A DNA stretch of 64,000 nt from Romanomermis culicivorax (Eukaryota > Nematoda > Enoplea > Mermithida > Mermithidae), in assembly GCA_963922205.1 (NCBI GenBank), contig CAWUHX010000068.1:1116001-1180000 (forward strand). Reading direction: 5' to 3'. The translations under genes were made by a program, and so were the position numbers. Shown here piece by piece: positions 23,226-36,100 of this stretch. Within the stretch, counting starts at the first letter, position 1. Each line of letters begins with the position of its first letter. The notes under the pieces were generated by a model. It was not told the origin of the DNA. It saw only the letters and a program-made list of their open reading frames with translations, and searched no databases.

Positions 23226-26200
23226 TCACAGCTGATTCCCTCCAACTGTTGTCATCTGGGCGACTGTGGTGTCTTGGTCGTTGTTGCCAGTCGTTTCTCC
23301 GTCGTAGTAATAATAGTAGTAATCGCTGGTTGTGGTGGTGTCTTCGGAACCTTCATCAACCGTCGGTTGTGCATTGAGCGGTGAGTTTTCATCTACACAA
23401 AAATGTACGCTGCTTGTCAAAATATGATGCTCAAGTACCTAGTCATCATAAGTAGCGAAAATCTGCTGATAGTCAGACTCCAAGATTGAGCGTGGACTTC
23501 ACCACTGTAAGTCACGCAGATACTACTCTCGAATGTACGGATTCAAGAGGTGCCCTTCTCCTTCCATCTAAATGGGTTTGTGATGGACTTCCAAGACTTT
23601 AATTTGATGTACGTTTTTATGAAGCTTTAAGTTTTAACATGTAAGTATAGTCAAATACCATTATCTTTCAATTTCAGTTAAAACTACATCTAACCCGGTT
23701 CAACGTGAATAAAGTTATTTTTTGCGCGAAAAATGTTTTACATCAAAAATTGTTTGCGTATTTATTTTTATGCTGGCCAGGTTGGTCGGGTCGTCAAAAA
23801 ATAGCTTTTGCATGTGGACATGATTCACATGACTTGTTTGTTGTGGACAGTCAATGTGTTGGCTTTGTGCCCACCCTCCATATGATTAGTCGTTCGGGGA
23901 CCAAATCGTCCATTTTCTGGCCATTGTTGATCGCTCGAGTATCTTTTTTTTTATCTTAAAATTTTTTATTTTCTATTTTTTCATCTGCTATCCTTTTTTC
24001 TCTTTTACTTTGTTATTTTTTCGTTTCAATTCATCATCTTTGTTCAGCCGGGGTAAATAGGTTTCAATTTTTAAACTTTCCTAAATTATAACATATATTG
24101 GGGAACCGTTGAAGCAAGGAGCGGTTGGTATAGGGGGATATAATCTGCTTTCTTAAAATATTTCCAGCCGGAAAACAAGTACTATTTTACATTTTCTGCA
24201 TTTTCTGATAACGTCATTTCGAACTGAAAATTCGTGACAACACTCAACTTGCAACCACAAATTTTTGAGTAAAAAATTCTACAGTAAAAAGTTTATGCAA
24301 AAGAAGTCACTGCATATTTGCGTCAATTTTCATTTTATAGGCATTGCACGAAAAGCAGACTATGGTTGGTATTGTGGGACGGCAAGCCCGAAGGCCGTGA
24401 AGACAAGACCTCCATCAATACTTACCTTTTCAGATCAATGAAGTTATTATCCATAGAATCGTATCAATTCTGCCCAAAGATACAACGTAATTTAGTTTTT
24501 TAGAACAGACATTATGATGCTCTCGCACGATGGACAAAGTGCTTTGAAGCGTGAACTTGAATGAGGGTATCATTTTACCCATGGTGATTCAAAATTGCTG
24601 AATATTATAGCGTTTCGAACTCACATAAAGTTAGCGTATGTAGCTCATTTGATTTGAAATGGCAGACGCATAGAAAACAAAAGAAAATTGCTTCCATTAG
24701 ATAGACAATTTTCACTTAGTAAAAAACTTTATACTGCAGAAAAACGCTAAATTTCTAATAAAAAATGGGAAAAGCCACAAACATTAAAAAACATCATGTT
24801 AATACTCTGTCCAGTGAGAAAAAAATTGCCTCGATACCTGAGTGCAAGACAGAAAGTTTAGATCACTTCATCAGGTTATTGAAAGAAATCTTAAACTGTT
24901 TTATTTGCCGTACACCGACAAAAAAAATTTTCAATGTATTACAATAATTAGCTTATCAGCCTTTTCCGTATTGAACTTACTCTCATGGAATCACTCCATC
25001 GATTATTTGAAAATGGAGTATAACTGTGTTTAAGTTATAGTTTTGACATTTGTCATATTTTTGACATTTGAAAATACAGGTCGACATCTTTACTGAATGA
25101 AAACCCGTATGTACTTCTATGGATCAGAGGCCGGTTTCGCTAGAGTGGTTTAAGGACGAGTTCGAGATTATCTCGACCACAAAATATAAAATCTCGGTTT
25201 CAGCGGTTTCACTAACTCCGAGATCATTCCCAGCTCGATCGCGACGTCGAGATCATTTCGAGCTCGAATTTAAGTCCAAGCTCTAGATGTTGGGTTTCAT
25301 TAAAATTTTTCATAGCAAATTTAAGCCCGAACTTTTTTGTTTTGTTTTTTACCATTAATTGTTAAGAATGAATTTTTTTGCCTTACCGATATATAAATTG
25401 ATGTGTTAAACTCTAACGAATATTGTAGAATACGACAAATGAGTTAGATGTTAGGAATGATGCCGAAGTGATTAGACCATTACTTCTTTTCGACTTGATT
25501 TCAACGTACAAATAATAAAAGAATCAATAAATGTAACAGGAAAAGGAAATAAATATTTCAAATTTCTGGCCATATTTTTAGCACATTTTATTGTATCCTG
25601 TTCGCCCGTTACGTTTTCATGTAGTATGAGCATGTGTACTCATGTTTTACATTCTTCCCACACTCTTTTCAAAACACACACCTCTTTTTTATTTTTTGCA
25701 GTTTTGTTTTGCATAACTTACTTTTTCTGTCTTCAACATTTTTTAATGACATGTCAGCCACATTTTACGTGTTTTTATTGTTATGCTCAAGATGATCGCG
25801 AACTCAGGCTTAAACCTCAGATTCATCTAATCCCGGGCTCAAACTTTTTAGTGAAACCCAAAAAAATATGAAACCGACGTCATGCTCAGCTGAAAATCAA
25901 TTTCAAACACTTAATACTGATGAATTTTAAACACTTAATACTGACGATCCTCAGTTTCAGTTAGTGAAACTGGCCCTGAGTTGTTAGTTGATTTCGTTGT
26001 GTCCCCTTACCCCGATTATCCCGTTACCCCGACTGTCCCATCCCGACCATCCCTTTATCCCGACCATCCCGTTACCCCGACTAATGCATTAAATTCCCGA
26101 TATTCCGACCAATGCAAAATTTCATGAAAGGCTCCTCTTTTATAATAATCCCGTTACCCCGAGTGTTGTTTTTTGCAAGTCTGTATTTATGTTGTAATTT

Positions 26201-28247
26201 GGAACTTACAGATTTACATACTTTAGTGCAAAACAAAATTAATGAATTGATTATGAAAAATGATATTGCAGGTATTACAACGTTTCTGATTCATTTATTT
26301 TTCATATAATTCAAACCAAATCAAAAAAATAAATATGGCCTTCAGCCTAATTACTGTATATGAGTTGTTGTTTGTTAATTTTGAGCATGGATTTATGTGA
26401 CTAGTGACTAGGCATTTATTTTTCCTTTAAAATTTTCCTTAGGCTTAGGCTTAGGGTACAGCAGCTGCGCACGCTGCGCACCAAGGGCGCAGCGCTGTTG
26501 AGGCTCTTCCAAATGAAGTTGTTAGTTAAAACAGTATCAGGGGAGTCGGGGTAACGGTGCGGTCGGGGTAAAGGGATGGTCGGGATAAAGGGATGGTCGG
26601 GGTATCGACACACAATCGTCGATTTGCATCAACAACGAGCTTTGAAAAATCATAGACATCCACGACATAATAAGTTTGATGGTAAAAAACTTCAATTTAT
26701 CCCCTTTGATCAACAGAACCTTTTCTTGATTGTGTGTCCATACCCCGACCATCCCTTTATCCCGATCATTCCTTTACCCCGACCATCCCGTTACCCCGAA
26801 CATCCCGTTACCCCGACTAATGTTAAAAGTGAAATACAAAAAATCCCTTTATTCCGACCATCCCTTCATCCCGACCGCACCGTTACCCCGATTCCCTTGA
26901 TACTATTTTAACTAAAAACTTCATTTGGATTCATTGCTGTACCCTAAGAATAAGCCTAAGGAAAATTTTAAATGAAAAATAAATGCCTACTCAATAGTCA
27001 CAGAAATCTATGCTCAAAATTAACAAACAACTCATATACAGTAATTAGGCTGAAGGCCGTATTTATTTTTTTGATTTGGTCTGAATTATATGAAAAATAA
27101 ATGAATCAGAAACGTTGCAGTACCTGTAACATCCTTTTTCATAGTCAATTCATTAATTTTGTTTTGCACTAAAGTATGTAAATCTGTAAGTTCCAAATTA
27201 CAACGTAAATACAGACTTGCAAAAAACAACACTCGGGGTAACGGGATTTTTATAAAAGAGGAGCCTTTCATGAAATTTTGCATTGGTCGGAATATCGGGA
27301 ATTTAATGCATTAGTCGGGGTAACGGGATGGTCGGGAAAAAGGGATGGTCGGGATAAAGGGACAGTCGGGGTAACGGGATGGTCGGGGTAAGGGGACACA
27401 ACGCTTCTCTTATCTGATGGGTAGGAAAGAAGGACTCTGATTCCAAATAGTTTCGCTTTGGTACAATATGCAATGCCGTTTACAATGCTGGATTATTCAG
27501 ATCATGTATGTGAGTATGTATTTCCCTGCAACAATGGCAACAGTAATCGAAAAATAGATGGTGTGTACAGTCGGTAGCATTACCGTATTCTCTGCAATCA
27601 TTTCTTTGTGCTGGCTACTTTCCACGGATTCTAATAAGGGGTAACTCCTTGAGCATATTTAAAAAGTACCTATGTACACGATGCCGATGCCATCAAATCA
27701 TTTAGAATCCACGAGTGACATTTTGTATAATAGCTGGACCTGATTTGCCTCCAATTTGAGTAAAATTGAATATTTGAAAAAACGGACTTTTACACTGACC
27801 CGGCTGTACTTTTTTGTCAGGCCTGTTGAGGAGCCGAGCGGTGCAGGCTTCTAACATTCGTATCATTTACAGTTACTGAAATAGACTGGCTATCATTATT
27901 GGCTATTTTTATGCGAATGTTAGTGTAAATAAGACCCCCATAAAAAAACTACTAATGTAACATGACTCATCTTGACTTCAGCTATCGAAGACAGTGTGCT
28001 AGTAACATGCGGGAAACCACAAAACGTTTCGTTGTCAGAGTAAATATTAGACGCAGAAAACTGGATAATGTAAATGTTATCAAAAATGCACCGTAAAACG
28101 CACGATTTCAGGATTTGAAGTTTGCCTAACCTAGTGTAAAGCTTTTTATAACCTCAGCTTACCGGCAGTAGTGGTAATGCCTTGTGTATAAACAGCGTTG
28201 ATGATCAAAAATATGGAAATCAACGAAACTGAGACGAATTTGACCAT
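23226..28247 (-). CDS. Small secreted Tyr/Thr/Asp-rich protein, unknown function
   Basis: Exon 1 (28,163-28,247) encodes a signal peptide (MVKFVSVSLISIFLIINAVY) and ends at a GTAAGC donor leaving one base. Exon 2 (23,226-23,392) opens after TTTTTGTGTAG with two bases and ends in TGA. The product is 83 residues. The mature part is acidic and of low complexity: Asp/Glu, several Thr runs (possible O-glycosylation) and a run of six tyrosines flanked by Asp. It has no cysteines and no known domain. The 4.8 kb intron holds three repeats (24,140; 25,129; 25,995). The model rests on phase, splice sites and the signal peptide; no homology supports it. Confidence 0.6.
24140..24364. mobile_element. TA-flanked MITE (TATAGTCTG family)
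   Basis: The left end is TATAATCTG...CTTAAAATATTTCC and the right end is GCAGACTAT. The interior matches the 19,751 copy (ACAAGTACTATTTTACATTTT, AAAAAATTCTACAGTAAAAAG). Confidence 0.65.
25129..25975. mobile_element. Probable DNA-transposon MITE with GGCCxGTTTCxCTA ends
   Basis: The left end is GGCCGGTTTCGCTA (25,129-25,142) and the right end, inverted, is GGCCAGTTTCACTA (25,962-25,975), with 12 of 14 bases matching. Sub-terminal blocks rich in GAGCTCG/CGAGATC and their complements lie at both ends. There is no transposase and no clear target duplication. The ends resemble those of some Harbinger/ISL2EU-type MITEs, but that assignment is inference. Confidence 0.5.
25995..27403. mobile_element. 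1.4 kb palindromic foldback element with 17-bp minisatellite arms
   Basis: The outer ends CGTTGTGTCCCCTTACCCCG and their complement (27,384-27,403) open arms of about 500 bases that are near-exact reverse complements. Each arm begins with tandem 17-base units (CCCGACCATCCCGTTAC / CCCGACCATCCCTTTAT), then AT-rich unique sequence. The centre (about 26,535-26,890) carries more of the same minisatellite, again in both orientations. The same 65-codon open frame appears in both arms (26,112-26,309 plus, 27,086-27,283 minus) because of the symmetry; I do not regard it as a gene. There is no transposase and no obvious target duplication. It sits in the intron of the Tyr-rich secreted protein gene. 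Confidence 0.85.
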
Positions 28248-29165
28248 TATTCGATTCGTGATTCAACGCATAAAATCGGAGAATGATTTCAAAATTCTTG
28301 ATTTTAATTTTGAAGCTACAATTTTTATTCGGAGAAGAACCAGTTTTCTAGAAAAACATACTTCAGCAGTCTACACGGATTATATTTTTCGTGCTAAATT
28401 TGCCGCTTGAAGTCTTCGTCATTGTCAATCGTCTCCTACGAATATTTTTCAAACATTTAAAGTCAAATTGAGATTATGACATGTTCGGCATTGAATTGTC
28501 TTTTTTTCTGTGAACATTTCAGCATCCTACTTGAATGTTGTTTATCTCAAAAATTGATCACTTCGTCATATATTTCCATAAATGTGAGCGTGCAACTGCC
28601 AGCACAGATGCATTTGGTGAAATATCAAAATTTTGAATACGGGACTATGGGTGGAGTGTTTAGGCAAATAAAGCTCCCACAATATAATATCGAATAGGAC
28701 AAATAGGGTATGCGGTATCTGATAAGGTCTCAATTGTTCTCATCTACTACTTTATTTCAAGGCTGATCAATTACAGTCGGTCGATGGTATGGCCGGATCT
28801 GCTGTAGGAAACAATAGGCAGAGGAAGGAAAAAAACATGTATACTTCATGGTCTTATATGACATAAGATCTATTTATACTACGTGGAACTGTATGAATCA
28901 TGGTAGTTCACCAGATCAAGAATTATCTAAACATCACAGCGCACGTGTTCAATTTATACTAAAGGCTGACAGTAGTAGTTAGGGTGATACGGACACTGGC
29001 GTCGAGTTTGAACTTACTGGGTTTTAATCAGGTTCGACCATATCGCATACAAGTATTAGGTGTATTAGGCATAAGGTGTATCGCAAGGTTGTGGTGGTAT
29101 AAAATAAACTGTGGATATTGTATCACAAGGATGGGATAAGTGTATGACCATAAATATTTTTGTGA
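28248..29165. other. Intergenic, nothing recognised
   Basis: It lies upstream of the small secreted protein gene and probably holds its promoter. I see no domain, repeat or RNA gene. Confidence 0.4.
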
Positions 29166-29169
29166 ATAC

Positions 29170-30069
29170 TGTAACGACCAGATTTCTGTGAGGTACTTTA
29201 CTTGGACCAATCGGTCGATACGGCGGGGTAAACAATGGGACGGGGGCGCGGGCGTAGGATTACAATAAACAACGGGGATCGACGGTCGCTTGAACGTCGA
29301 CAATAAACGCGCTTCGAATTAAAATACGGACGGGGGCCTCGGTTTAAGTGCTTTCGAATAGTCGGCCGCTTGCAAATGTATAAAGACGGGGCGAGCGCGA
29401 AAAAATACAAGAATAAGAATCAGAATCAGAATCCGAAAGAAAGACGAAAATCACGCTTTGCTTCTTCTTTTATACGGCGATTCTGGCCACTCCCTGGACG
29501 CTGCGGGAGGTCGAGCTTCTGTCCATCTTCTTCCGCCAATCGTCGTTTTCGGCTACGCTTTTTATGCTTTCTTAGTTACGCCTCTCTAATGCTTTTCTGG
29601 TACCGTATGCTTTCTGTGCTTTGCTTGCTTTCTACGGTGGGCTTGGCCACACCTCTGTGCTTCTGTGCATGCTTCCTGTATCGGTTTCTCTGTATACACA
29701 TGTTTTGTGGGGCCGCCGCTACTGTTACACTTGAGACTACCGTACGGCGGGGCTTCTACGTATTTTACTGTGTGCAGGTGTTGTTTACGATTTTTACGGG
29801 GGATTACGGTAGCTGTGGAATGTGTAGTTTAGTGTAGGTTCTAGGGGAACAGCTGCCGTTTGTGCAAATTAATTAGGGCATCTTAATTGGGCTACCGGGG
29901 TGTGAACGGATCAAAATAAAGTACTTCACGTAATTTTGTAGGAATGTTTGGGTGTGAATCCCAGACATCCTTGAGACGATAAAATGTGAAAATAAAATAA
30001 TATCTAATAAATGTCTATTACATACAGTATGCTACATGTTTACAGTACTGCTTTAGCAGGTACGTTACA
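29170..30069 (-). repeat. 3' LTR of the young element
   Basis: 900 bp bounded by the 7-base inverted repeat TGTAACG/CGTTACA. It differs from the other LTR at about 29,229 (T for C) and about 29,280 (G for A). The open frame of 155 codons on the plus strand is a by-product of composition and is identical in both LTRs. Confidence 0.95.
29468..29474 (-). promoter_or_regulatory. TATA box in LTR (TATAAAA)
   Basis: CGTATAAAAGAAG on the element's sense strand is conserved at 37,855-37,861 in the 5' LTR and at 51,393-51,399 in the older solo LTR, which supports a real promoter role. Confidence 0.65.
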
Positions 30070-30082
30070 TTTCCCTCCTTCC
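30070..30082 (-). promoter_or_regulatory. Polypurine tract (plus-strand primer) of the LTR element
   Basis: GGAAGGAGGGAAA lies immediately upstream of the 3' LTR on the element's sense strand, the expected position for the primer of second-strand DNA synthesis. Confidence 0.85.
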
Positions 30083-30100
30083 GGAGTTGAACGTCCTCGT

Positions 30101-33100
30101 TCAAGGCTTTCGAGGTTGAGGAGGAGTGGGGGTAGATGCGATAGTTGCTTTCCGAGGGTAGAAAGGGGTTGTCTCGTTTACATGCACCGTAAATGTAATA
30201 TTCTTATGGGGGTGTTTGAGTGTAACGTTGGGGTACATGAAGTTTGTAACTGTATAGGGACCGTTTTGGCGAGGGAGGAATTTGGGAGTCAACCCTTGTT
30301 TACACGAATGATTTTTATAAAGAATAAGATCACCTGCCTTGTAATGTATGTTCTGAGCATGCTTGTTATACTGACGGGTATAGTGGGCTTGGGCTTTTTG
30401 CAAACTTTTCTGCACGGTTGAGAGTGCTTCTGTAAAATGTGATTTTACACGAAGGGCGTAATCGTCTAAATCAACCATGTAGGACGTGGGGAAAAAGTTT
30501 AAGGCTGCGTCTGACGGCAGATTGGCTTGTCTACCGTGGAGTAATTCAAATGGGGGATATGAAGTGCTATCATTTTTATGAATGTTGATCGAAAAAACGG
30601 CGTACGGGAGATAAGTATCCCAATCAGTGTGATTTGAATTGATGTACATGCGGATACGGGTGGCTAGGGTTTGGTTGCAACGCTCAACTTCTCCATTGGC
30701 AATGGGATGGTATGGGGTAGTATGAATTTTCTGAGTATTGCATAAACTGGTGATCCGTGAGAAAAGATCGGATACGAAATCGGTGCCACGATCACAATGG
30801 ATGATTTTTGGGGACCCATGACGACAAACAATTTTGGTTACGAATAACTTGGCAATAGTGGCTGCAGTGATGTCAGGGGTCGGGAATGCCTCTACATACT
30901 TTGTGAAATAATCGATGAAGACGACAATGAATCGGTTGCCGTCTTCAGTGAGGGGTAAGGGTCCAATGCAATCGACACGGACTCTATCAAATGGGCCAGT
31001 CGGCTGAATTGGTACCAAATTTGCATGCACTTTGTGTCTAAGAGCTTTCTGTGTCTGGCATGGGTGGCAAGTTTTGCAGTAACGTTTGATATCCCGGCTC
31101 ATTTGGGGCCAAAAATATTTCTGTCTGAGCAAGTGTAAAGTTTTCCTGGCTGCAAAATGACCTGTGAATTTGCTGTCATGATGTGAGGCGATGAGATGCT
31201 GGACTTGCGACTCGGGAATGTATAGTTTTGCCTGTTTGTCGACTATACGGAAGAGAATGTTTTGATGCACTGCGAATTTGATAAGGGTAAGGGGGTGTTT
31301 TTGGGCGATTTTTGCTAAAATACTCTTGACAGTTGGGTCAGTGCGTTGGAGTTCGGCAAAGTTTTTCTGTTGCTCTTCTTGTTCAGTTGCTTCGGCTTCC
31401 AAAACTGAATTGATAGTTGATATTTCGGGGCGGGTTTCTAATTGGTCAATATCAAAGGATTGTTTTGCTGTCTGTGAGGGGAATCGAGAAACTGCATCTG
31501 CGTTGCGGTTAGCAGTGCCTTTCTTAGGTCGAATGTCGAGTTGAATACCAGAGAGGGCTAATCCCCAACGGGCAATGCGAGGGGACGGGTTTTCCTTTTG
31601 TAATACTGCCTGAACTGCTGTGTGGTCAGTGTGTACAATAACATGTTGCTGGAAAAGATAAGGGCGGAAATACTTGACAAATTCGACTACTGCAAGGGTT
31701 TCCAACTCTGTGATTGGGTAGTTGCGTTCTGCGGGTTTCAATGTGCGGCTCCCAAAAGCAATGGGGCGATCCTGACCTTTACTATCTAGCTGACTGAGGA
31801 TGGCGCCGATTCCGAGTTTTGAGGCGTCTGTTTGCAGAATAAACGGTTTTGTGAAGTCGGGGTGCTGTAGTATTGGGGCATGAATGAGTAATTCTTTTAG
31901 CTTAGTGAATGCATTTTGCTGTTCAGGGCCCCAGGAAAATTCTGAGTTCTTTTTGAGTAGCGATGTGAGTGGGCTAGAAACTTGAGAGCAATTTGGGATG
32001 AATCTGCGATAATATGAGGGTAGGCCAAGGAATGATTTAACTTCTTTTGAGCTTTTGGGTGTGGGTATGTCATAGATGGCCTGTACCTTATGGGGGTCTG
32101 GTGAAATGCCTGGCTGAGAAATGACGTGGCCTAAGTATTGGACTTGGGGCTGGCAGAATTTGCATTTTTGTATGTTTAGCTTAAGGCCTGCTTGTGAGAA
32201 TCGGGCAAGAATAGTGTCTAAACGTTCCAGCATTTGGGCATGGGAGTCTGCGAATACTAAAACATCGTCGAGATACACAAGGCATGTGTTCCATTGCAGA
32301 CCCGAAAGAATAACATCCATTAACCTTTGGAATGTGGCTGGGGCATTGGTGAGTCCAAAAGGGAGGTAATTGAATTGATACTGGCCGGCTGAGCAATTGA
32401 ATGCAGTTTTTTCTCTGTCTGCTTGTGCTATGGGAATGGAATAGTATGCATTGGATTGGTCAAGGGACGTAAAATATTTCATTCCACGGAGGGTGTCTAG
32501 AATTTCGTCTATCCGGGGCAAGGGGTAGGTATCTTTTTTTGTGACTTTGTTGAGGCCTCGAAAATCAATGCATAAACGATGGCCTCCGTCTTTTTTGGGA
32601 ACTAAAACTGTGTTGGTACACCATGGGGAATTGCTTTGGCTTATGACACCTGCTGCTGCGAGTTGCTCAACTTCTGCTTGTATGATTTGCTTTTCTTTTG
32701 GGGAAGTCTGATAAAGTTGTCTACGTACGGGTTGAGAGCCATTGGTGTCAATTGTATGTGAAACGAGGGTGGTTCTACCTACATCCATTTTGGATTTAGC
32801 ATATAATGTGGGATACTTCGATAGGGCGTGTAGGAGTTGCGTTTTTTCTGCTTCTGTGAGGTCACTGGAGGTCAAATTGACGTTTTCTTTTAACCATGTG
32901 AATGTATCAAAACGGTTGGGCTGGTTTTGCGTTGAAGGGGTTACGTTAGCGGGAGTATTTTGTTTTGGGATGTAACAGGAGACTGTACCAATGCATGTTC
33001 CAGGATAAAGAATTTGAGCTGTTTCTTGTGTGTTTAGGACGGATATGCGTATGCGACTGTTTTGATTTTCTGAGATACAAGCTGCGAAATGGACTTTGGG

Positions 33101-36100
33101 ATTCTGTTTGGGTTTCGGAGTAAATTCGAGCTGTTTAACCTGCAAGTACGATTTGGGCAAGGGGACAGTAAATTCGGTTACTGTACGGGGTGGTAATTCT
33201 AATTTCTCGTCTAGATAAGTTCCACCACGAGTTGAAAGAGGGCTATATTCTAGGCCATCACAAGGTAGTATAACATTGCCAAATTTGACCTGTGACTTTT
33301 GATTGTTGATAGTGTATTCCGAAAATCGACTGAGAAAGTTTTTGCCTAGAAGGATGTCTGCTGTGCAATCTTTTTGAACATGGACCATGATTGTTTCCTG
33401 GATTGTTTGGGCTGTCACTGTGACAAAAGTGGTTCCTACAAAGTGAATCGGGAGATTATTTGCTGCTTTTGCTTGGACTAGCGGGGGTTTCATGTCTAAC
33501 TGTAAAAGTTGGGCGATTCGGGAATCAATGAGTGAGTAAACTGCACCAGTGTCAATCATGCCTTTTGTCATTAATTTGCCGTTAAGTGTGATTGGAATAT
33601 GAGGGGTATGTTTCTCAGGTACGTTTTGGGGTGGCTTATTTGATGCAGATTGCTGAATTTGATTAATGAGTTCGATTGCAGGAGTTCGGGGGGTATCGAT
33701 ATCGACAAGGACGTATTTCTGCTGTGTTTGTGCCCCACGACGATTAGCTAATTCTAAGAGAGCATGGCCGAATGATGGGGGAATGGTCTCATGTAAATGT
33801 CTGTTGTTTGATGGTATTTCGTATGCATGTTCGTTTGTGGCATGATGCTTTGGAGAGGGGAAATATTTTCGAAGAACGAGAAACGAATAAAAGACGCCTG
33901 CAATAACTACAGTAATAACGGCGAGATTGATAATGATTTGTAGGGGTCCTTTGAGTAAATTGTTTAATCCGTCCGTGAGACTTTGGGTGGTACCGGTTAT
34001 TACATGTTCTATGCCTTGACCAGCGCCAGAGAGTGTATTTCCGAGTGCTTGGCCAGTGCCTGAGATCATGTTGTAAACTGTATCCGAATTGAGAGACATT
34101 TGGGCGGTGTAATTGATGAGTTTTTTGACAATGTTTTCAAGTGTGTGAGTTTTATAAATGTATTGTTTCAAAAAGAGTAAGTTTGTCGAAATTGTTGCAA
34201 GTTGATCATGGAAAATTGCGGGTGTATTAAAATGGAAAAGGGAAAAATTTTGGTTCCAGACGATTTCTAAGGGTAAATTTGTGACATGCGGGGATCCTGT
34301 TTCACTGACCCATGTATTATTCTGTTTGTAAAGGGCTACATGCATGTGATGGCAGTCAACGGTTTGCGAAAAAGGGGTCAAATCGTTGCCTCCTGGATTT
34401 GAAAACATGAGTTCAGTTCCTACAAGAATGGGCAAGAGTTTGTAGCATGTTTGATTGATTTTGTGGTTGTAAAAGACTTTGGATGCGTTTACCTGCTTGC
34501 AGGGCCAGACTGTGAGGGCTTCTCCTGTGAATTCTGCTATTATGTCCGTTCGCTGTAGGAATGCACGCACTCCAAGGGTTGCATCAAGACGTAAAATTTG
34601 CCATACGAGATCAAGGTGACGCTGTGCCTGTCTGCATAATTCATTCCATACATTTTTGAAATTTTGAATTTCGAATTCCTGTATTTTGTCTGCTAGATAG
34701 TTTAGTTTTGCATTAATGGGTTCAAAATCATCAAAATCGTATAATGTAGTATGAGTTTCGTTGGTTTTTGGGGTTAAAAATGCGTTACGATGTGGTGTGC
34801 TTTTGTCTAATTGTACGATAATGCCTTGTTCGGTTAGAATGCTGTCTTGGATTTCTGGGCAATTGGGGTTCGAAAAAACTGTATTTTTAACCGAGAATGC
34901 ACCTTGTAGTTCTTCTATTATCATGTGTGTTTGCGTGAGTTTGATGGGATGTGTATTTTTGTATTCGAAGGGGCATAAGTTTTCAAATGCTGTTTCATTC
35001 CAGATAATGGATCCGTCGGCTGTGACACAATGACCTGATGTCGGTTTGCATGACCCTAGGTCGCCTAATGTACCTGTCATAGATTTTCCATTCCAAGATG
35101 CTATTTGTCCTATTTCTATGATGACGTTAGTGACTGAGGTACAATGGTCTGTACAACACCATGTGTATTCTACGCTTAGGGAGTTATTTGTTGACCAAAA
35201 TCCTGGTTGGGTTTCGTATAATTTTTGACCGTTGTGTTCTTTGTCTATAACGATTGCCTTACAAACATGTGGGGTTAGATTTTGCATTTCGGTTTGGTCG
35301 AAGACAATACCTTTTGATCCAAAAAATCCTGTATTAGTACAAATTTTGCGTTTGCGAACACTGCATTTGTATGCGTCTGTAATGTGGGGCTTAGTGGAGG
35401 GGATATAGATTTTTCCGAATGTCTGTACGGGTTTGTCTACTGTGGAAGGGGGCATGCATGATACAAGTTTTGGTATGCTGACTGAGTGACTGCTCAATGA
35501 AGTTCCACACATCTGAAATTGGGCACTACATGATGTGGGGATTATTATACATAAAAATATACAATACAATGGCCAATGTAGTGTTTTAGTGGAGGCGGCG
35601 GGGTACTGTATATTTTCGTTCTGGCCGGTTTGGCGTGGCAGCTGTTGGTGTTGTTCGGTTTTGGGTTGAGGGGGTGGCCGGTTTGCAATCTGAACATTCT
35701 GTAAAAGTTTGGAATTTGAGTTATGGGATGGGGTTTGGACTTGCTTACTTGCGGGGGTCGGTAGCAATGTTTGGCGGGGGCGAAATTGGTAGGGTTCAGG
35801 GGTCAGGCCGTGTAAGAGGGACAATAAGTTGCGGCCTGTTTTCGACGGGGTTTCGGGGGCGGTGGGCGGCGTTGTGTCTTGTTTGCGGGGGATCTTGTAG
35901 CCTACGGGGATGGTGGGCGGCGATTTTTCGATTTTTGCGGCTTCAGGCGTGGGGGGTGGTGACATGGCGCACCAATCGGGTACGTCCAGATCAAGGACGT
36001 ATTCGTCACTACGGCGATGGGTGTTGGGCATGATAGTTCCTAAAGTAGTCTGAGGGCCGTTAGTTATGGCGGGTAATTTTGAGTAAAATGCGGGGTCGTC

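Noticed and set aside
25356-27403. Direct repeats resembling a CRISPR array in the CCCGACC minisatellite
   Set aside because: The units are tandem with no unique spacers and occur in both orientations as arms of a palindrome in a eukaryotic intron.
29370-29837. 155-codon frame on the plus strand, repeated at 37,757-38,224
   Set aside because: It lies wholly inside the LTRs, antisense to the element, with no domain. It is a composition by-product present twice because the LTRs are identical.
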